NCBI GenBank assembly: GCA_964034945.1 | Contig: OZ035961.1 | Coordinates: forward strand, 10,842,001 to 10,906,000 | Length of the DNA: 64,000 nt | Reading direction: 5' to 3' | Source of the DNA: Chrysopilus asiliformis | Lineage: Eukaryota; Arthropoda; Insecta; Diptera; Rhagionidae | In this document: positions 58,508-64,000 of the stretch, one piece after another | How the letters are laid out: each line of letters begins with the position of its first letter | Position numbering within the stretch: position 1 is the stretch's first letter | The notes under the pieces: model-generated | Told to the model about the DNA's origin: nothing | Database searches by the model: none | What the model saw: only the letters and a program-made list of their open reading frames with translations | Made by a program: the position numbers and the translations under genes

Positions 58508-58955
58508 CATTGAATATGTACAAATATAGAAGAATAATGATTAGTTTTCACCTTGGGCCGATGGTGGCGATAGTGTCTGCGGTTCAAGTATTAAATAAAA
58601 ATCCCCCAAACTTATAGCTTAGGTATGTGTATTAACTAAAATACCCTAAAACTTTAAGCACAATGGGAAATTTGTAATCGCAATGATCGCGGTTTATCAT
58701 TGTGTGCTGTACGTGTTCAGTTCATTCCTCGTATGACACCATAAGAATCAACGCAACACCGCTTTGCTTCTTAAATGTGTGCGTGCTTTTTGGTCTGGGA
58801 TATTTGTGGGGAAATTCTGAATTTGAATCTAAACTAAAAGCTACAATATTACATAAAAATGAGAGAGAAAGAACGATTATTAGCCTCACTATCGCCACCA
58901 TCGGCCCAAGGTGAAAACTAATCATTATTCTTCTATATTTGTACATATTCAATGG
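58508..58955. repeat. Inverted repeat pair with 68-bp arms
   Basis: The left arm (58508-58575) and right arm (58889-58955) are near-exact complements; both contain CACCTTGGGCCGATGGTGGC. They enclose about 310 bp of unique DNA. Noncoding; probably a MITE, with target duplication not clear. Confidence 0.8.
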
Positions 58956-58980
58956 CAATACTCACCTGGCTAGAAAATTA

Positions 58981-59719
58981 TAGCGAAAACACAATGGCGC
59001 GTCAACGCGTTCGTAAGCTTTGACATTTCAGCGCACCAAGCACGCTTTGACAATTGAACGCTTTGAAGCGTCTGTGCTAAAACCTAATAACACTCCGTAA
59101 GAACTACACGCTTCACTATTTTTATTTCAAATCAAATGGAAATAAAGAGTTTATGTGAATTAAAAAACATTTGGAAGACATAGAATTTGTTGCAGGAGTA
59201 GCACACAAAGCACATAAATTAAAAACATCAATTGATAATGGTGAATTCAAGAAATAAAATATTGAAAGAGATGCGGACGACTTCTTTATAAAAAAAGTTA
59301 TTTAAATAAAAGTCACTATGATCCTTAGCATCTTTTAAAGTCACTAGAATAATCGGCGAATATATTTGAATTATTTTTACTTTATTTTTTGTCTTGTTAT
59401 TCCGCATTTTCACACAATTTCGATTTTAGATTGCATAAATATTAATTATTTTTCTCTTTTTTAATTACTCGTTCCATAAATCCATCATTTACCCCACCAT
59501 TTTCCAAAAATCACTCACAATACGCAATTTTCATTCAAATTTCAAAGCGCCAACGCGTCTGAAAGTAGAAAGTAGGTCTACTCCAAACGTCAGGGCGCTT
59601 TGAAGCGTCAAGGCGAAGCGCCATTATAAATCGTCCCATAGTAAGCCACGGTTTTTACTTTTGAAGCGTCGAAATGTCAAAGCTTACGCACGCCTTGACG
59701 CGTCATTGTGTTTTCGCTA
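58981..59719. mobile_element. MITE with TTA target duplication (739 bp)
   Basis: Ends TAGCGAAAACACAATGGCGC and complement. TTA at 58978-58980 and 59720-59722. Subterminal GCGTCAACGCG and GCTTTGAAGCGTC repeats are mirrored; GACATTTCAGCG and CGTCGAAATGTC lie just inside the ends. No transposase frame. Confidence 0.85.
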
Positions 59720-60151
59720 TTATAGTTACCTGGAAGTTTTGTATTTTATCATTATTCAGTAAACTGTCGTTGTGAAAAGATTATGTTTAATTATTGTAGT
59801 TACTTTTATTGTTAAATTAAATATATTTGATCGGTAATAAGTGTTTGGATCTTGGACATACTTGTTCCTCCTATCATAATCTTCAATACATATACTATAC
59901 ATACGAAATATATTTGATGAAAAAATTGTAGGTGTCGCTTGTCTAGAACAGAGGATAAAAATTTTCTGAAAGATTAGACTATGATCGGATGATTATTTTT
60001 TTTTATAATGATCACTGAGTACTAATGATCACTGAGTATAGTAAAATTTCTGAAAAATCGGACATATGGCTTGTAAAAAAAATTTGTTTATTTCATTTTT
60101 CCAAAAGTATAAATGTTTATTACAGTAATTGGTTTAAATTGTAAATGACTG

Positions 60152-61257
60152 TTAAGGTTGAATTTCGTTTAAAATCCAATCCATATAATTGGCAACTTTT
60201 GTATAAACTCCGGGTGTATTGATATTTGCACTGCAAGAAATTTTGCCAGCGGAAACAACACCATATTGGACGGTTCTCGAAATGCCTGTCGTCGTTATTT
60301 CGAAAGTTAAAGGACCACCGGAATCTCCACTGCAGCTGTCAACTCCATCTTGAGATCCAGCGCATATAAAATTTTCACTCGTTTGTAAAACGGTACGAAA
60401 AGTTTCCGTGCAACGATCGTTATGAAGCAGTGGAACGGATCCTTTTTGTAAAATATTTGATGGTTGACCTGAAAAAATCAATACTTTATAAAAAATTTTA
60501 TGCCTATATGGTTATTAATAAAGAAATACGATTTGAATTTTCAGTGTATCCCCATCCAGCTAATGTAAGTGTTGTTATATTCATATATTTTTGCAATTCC
60601 TGGTTATACGGTAAACAAATCGGACGAATATGATCTATAAGTTAATATTATTTTAATTATCATAATGTTTTCTCTTACAAATTTTTTAAATTGTATTTAT
60701 ATAATAGGTAGATTTTGCATTATTGTCATTACCTTCATTTGTATTAACTTCTCTGCTTAGCCTTAATAGTGCTATATCATTTTTGACTCCGTTATAATTT
60801 GGATGAGAAATTTTTTGAGCGATTGGCACTTCTTCCGTTTCTGGGGCACAAAATGGTCGATTTCGATATGCAATGCAATCTGGATTCGTGTCTAAAATTA
60901 ATTCACCTAAGCGAACAGATAACCTGAAAGAATTTTGAATTAATATAAAATCATAAGAATAACATAAAAACTCTATATGAGCATAGACAAAATTTTGATT
61001 TATGTAATATCATATTCAAAACACATTTTACCTTTATAAATTTTTCAATACGACTCACCGTTTTCGAGAAAATTGTGAAAAAACTGGTTCGGTTGTATGG
61101 GGCAAGGGAGAAGGAATAGTCCCTGTTTAGGAACTTAGCCTAGTAATTGACGAGAAACGTAACTATACACAAATTTCAAATATCTAGATCAATCCTTTTG
61201 AAAGTTATGGTGTGATAGACAGACAGACAGACGGACAGACGGACAGACGGACAGACC

Positions 61258-61313
<56 letters not shown>

Positions 61314-63537
61314 AACAGACGGACAGACTGACATGCAGAAATCAAAACCTTTTGTCATCCCAAACACCCTGGTGTAGTTCATTTTTGTGTCCGACGACAA
61401 ATGGTATACTAAAATATAGCGTATAAAAAATCCATTTGTGTAGGGGAAGGGAAAAGAGTTGTCTGATGGAATTTTGATGTAGGGAAGAGCTATGTTAAAT
61501 CGCATTTTAATTATATTTTGACTTAATAAATTTTTCAAAATAACTCACAGTTTTCGAGACGATTGTATGGGGAAGGGAGGACGAAATGGTCCGATTTTGC
61601 CAGCTAAATAACTGAGCCTTGCGATTTACGAGAAACGCAACTGTAAAAAAATCATGTTTCCAGCTCAATTACAAGTGATCTTGCGATTTACACAGCCTAA
61701 ATAGGTTCTAGAAATTTCAAAATAGTGGACGTCAGACCCCATTTTGTCTAAATTGTCCCAATATTAGACCTATCATGGTGGGTGTCAAATGGAAGATCTT
61801 AAGAAAAGATTCATAAATATGTACAAATTATTCAACAATTTCAAGAAAATTCTCTTTCCTCACGTATATTCTAAAAAATTTAATGCAGTAAAACCCGGCT
61901 AGTCGGACACTGTATATAGTAAGCCAGAAGCCGGCCTAAGTGGATCACTTTTCAAAGTCTCTAGATCTTGAAGATGTGCGCTCAATTTTTTTTTGTACGT
62001 AACGATTTTGTTACTTTGTAACCATATTGTAACTACGGCTACAAACAAAAATTAAGCGTCTACGGTTACTGAAACATTACAGTTCCGTAATTATAACCAA
62101 ATTTGAATTTGGCAATTAGCGTTATGGTTTTAATTTTAATATAATTTGATTGAATTTTTAAATTCTACTTACAACTCATTATTGATGCAATGGGCAGCCG
62201 TTAAAACATAGCGGTTATTAATTAACGATCCGCCACATTTCGGTTCCAATCCCTGAGTGGAGTCATATAATAAAACCGTCATCCACGGTAATTCGAAGAG
62301 GGTAGCGTTAACTCCATTTGATACACGATTGACTTCTGCTTGGCCACACGAATCCAATGGTAGCAATCTAAGATTTCGGTGAGTGGAGACATCAACATTT
62401 CCTTCTCTAAATCCTGTCTGAATAACTACTGGCACTTCAGAGGTAGTTGTCATTTGATCTTCAGTACAACAAATTTTTATCTGTAATAATTAATATTTTT
62501 TTATTAAAAAATAATATGTTGAAAATACATTGAAACCTCGATGCCGTATACCGATATCAAACCAGGTATAAGCAACATCGGTCATCAAAGGATTAAGACA
62601 AAGTTTTTTTTTGTTATGTTCCTATAGAAATTGTTGTCACAACTATTCAGCAATTGAACACTAGAGTAATTTTCACAACGAAAGTGAAAAAGGATACTCA
62701 CGTTATCCTTACGGTAGCTTTTCTACAAATCTAGGCCGGCGATTCGAAAAAAACTCAACACGAAATTTTTTTAAAGAATCTTACGTTATCACGATAAAAG
62801 AAAAACCGAAATTATATTATAGGAACTTATTCTATATATAAAAAATGTCATTAAACCCCAACTCTGGTACTCAATTTTCATAATTTTCTAATAAATCAAG
62901 AACACAAATTTTAAACACACAACATGCGACACGAGTTTTTGAATTATAAATAGTTTCAAATTAACACCGAATCCATTTTTTTTGTATATTTTGGAGCGGC
63001 GCTCTGACAAGTTTATGAAAATTTTCTAGATTTTTTCGCACTTGGAAAAACCTGAAAAAGTATCAACAACATTGGGTTTTTATTATGATGTGATTAATGT
63101 TTTTGTTCAATGTTATTGTATTTTTTTTAAACAAACCGTCGAATGTGCTACATATGAGTTTTATAAGTATATTTAAAGGTCATGTAGGTCAATTTTTAAT
63201 TTTTTTACCATTTCGAGATCTTAATTTTTTACAACAAATAATTTTAAAACTTACATTTGGCGGCCTTGGAACTCCACATGGCTGGCTGCTTCTTCTAACA
63301 TAACTCGAAATATACGAAGGAATTGGCCGTGGTGTTTTCTGTAATAAATCTGCAATATATGCGCATTCACTCAACGCAGTACATATCCCTTGAGTACCAT
63401 TTGCAGTTCTGCAATTTTGTTCTATAAAAATCACGATTTCCAAATGAAAATCAGTTTTAAAATACCTAAAATTTCAATGACTCACGTGCCAATATATTAG
63501 AGGCTAACCCGATAAAGATAACTAACCAAAACATCAT
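60152..63537 (-). CDS. CLIP-domain serine protease G
   Basis: Secreted CLIPB-type zymogen, 379 aa. Exons: 63537-63486 signal peptide (MMFWLVIFIGLASNILA); 63421-63255 CLIP; 62480-62173 His; 60923-60733 Asp; 60634-60530 GWG; 60468-60152 Ser. CLIP cysteines: QNC, GIC, SEC, QPCG, then KICC. Activation site EVNR/VSNG. Triad: His170 (TAAHC), Asp225 (KNDIALLR), Ser324 (GVDSCSGDSGGPL, trypsin-type Asp). It keeps the Cys pair in the Asp exon (PDC and FCAP) that its sister F has lost. It differs from F in the segment after GDSGGPL (TFEITTTGIS against FNSIISKGQS). A family R repeat with a long (ACAG)n tract fills the His-Asp intron. Same promoter block as F. Confidence 0.94.
60965..61430 (+). repeat. 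Interspersed repeat family R with long (ACAG/ACGG)n microsatellite
   Basis: Family R blocks flank a microsatellite of ACAG, ACGG and ACAA units at about 61211-61330, the longest in the window. The 3' part GGTGTAGTTCATTTTTGTGT follows. A second partial copy, from the G-rich segment onward, starts at once (about 61430-61680). The 120-codon minus-strand frame rich in VCLS is only the translated microsatellite. Confidence 0.85.
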
Positions 63538-63631
63538 AATTAGGCTTTTAATCGTATTAATTATATAACACTTAAGCTAAAATTTACTGGTTTGTAAATG
63601 TGAATTTCAAATTAATTGAAACGTTCTTGGT

Positions 63632-63683
63632 CGATCTCGCAACACTTACTAAACTTGCTTAGCAAGATATAATCTCTTTTATA
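63632..63683 (-). promoter_or_regulatory. Putative promoter of gene G
   Basis: On the minus strand: TTATAAAAGAGATTATATC, then TTGCTAAGCAAG (palindrome), then GTTTAGTAAGTGTTGCGAG. The TATA string is at 63677-63683. The ATG of gene G is about 95 bases downstream. The layout matches gene F. Confidence 0.62.
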
Positions 63684-63894
63684 ACTGAAAATTTTCGGTT
63701 GTTTTTCTCATTTGTGGTTTCCACGATGAGTATATTTTGGACGTGTTTGGTTCTTTCTTGGCGTGCAATCAGTTTTGCAGAATGAAGTAAATTGATCGTC
63801 CATTAATGTAAGAAACCGGTAGCTTGAACATCCATGTAACTGATTACATTATTGGTAAAATTGCATTATAGATTCTGCAATAAGATGTTTTGTT

Positions 63895-64000
63895 TTGAAA
63901 ATAATATAGGAGTATATTTGATTTAGTATACCGTTTATAACGCATCGAACCAATTATAGGACACAAAAATGAACTACACCAGGACAAAAGATTTTCATTT
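63895..64000 (-). repeat. Interspersed repeat family R, cut by the window edge
   Basis: Minus-strand 3' part of family R: AGTATACCGTTTATAACGCA, ATCGAACCAATTATAGGACA, and CAAAAATGAACTACACCAGG. It continues beyond the window. Confidence 0.7.

Noticed and set aside
61176..61538. 120-codon frame rich in Val-Cys-Leu-Ser
   Set aside because: It is the translation of the (ACAG)n microsatellite in a family R repeat.

Overview
This is an AT-rich animal genomic window, almost certainly from an insect and most likely a (lower) dipteran. The evidence is CLIP-domain serine protease genes with GT-AG introns, a pickpocket-type DEG/ENaC channel gene, and dense small transposon remnants, including mini-me/Helentron-like Helitrons and (GTCY)n-bearing repeats of the kind known from Diptera. 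There are no bacterial-style operons. Genes were rebuilt by hand from exon/intron junctions. Every model below closes in frame from ATG to stop.

Layout: (1) 654-2920, minus strand: a nine-exon pickpocket channel subunit. (2) 4517-63537: a cluster of seven CLIP-domain serine protease genes, called A to G here. A (4517-8464), B (12655-19278) and C (30151-34457) are on the minus strand. D (39346-45320) and E (48745-51525) are on the plus strand. F (54375-57544) and G (60152-63537) are on the minus strand. All seven have the same six-exon plan: signal peptide, CLIP, activation site plus catalytic His, catalytic Asp, GWG, catalytic Ser. The intron phases are identical (1,0,2,1,1), so the family grew by tandem duplication. 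D/E and F/G are the youngest pairs. (3) 21725-22068: an extra signal-peptide plus CLIP exon pair with no protease exons of its own, upstream of gene B. It is either an alternative first module for B or the relic of an eighth gene.

Functionally the seven proteins look like secreted zymogens of the easter/SPE (CLIPB) type, which act in haemolymph cascades for Toll activation and melanization. Each has a CLIP domain, an activation cleavage after Arg or Lys, and a full His-Asp-Ser triad. Six have the trypsin-type Asp at the bottom of the S1 pocket. Gene A has Glu there and Ser in place of a pocket glycine. Genes C, D and E share a near-palindromic upstream motif, and F and G share a different conserved promoter block, a relic of which lies behind gene E.

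The rest is largely mobile DNA: many short elements with 3-bp TAA/TTA target duplications (PIF/Harbinger-like), several with TTAA (piggyBac-like), one with an 8-bp duplication (hAT-like), two Helitrons with perfect A/T insertion context, an internally deleted mariner-like element, a 1.4-kb Foldback-like element with tandem units in its arms, and an abundant repeat family carrying (ACAG/ACGG)n tracts. Two nested insertions can be proven inside the window because an uninterrupted paralogous copy shows the empty site.
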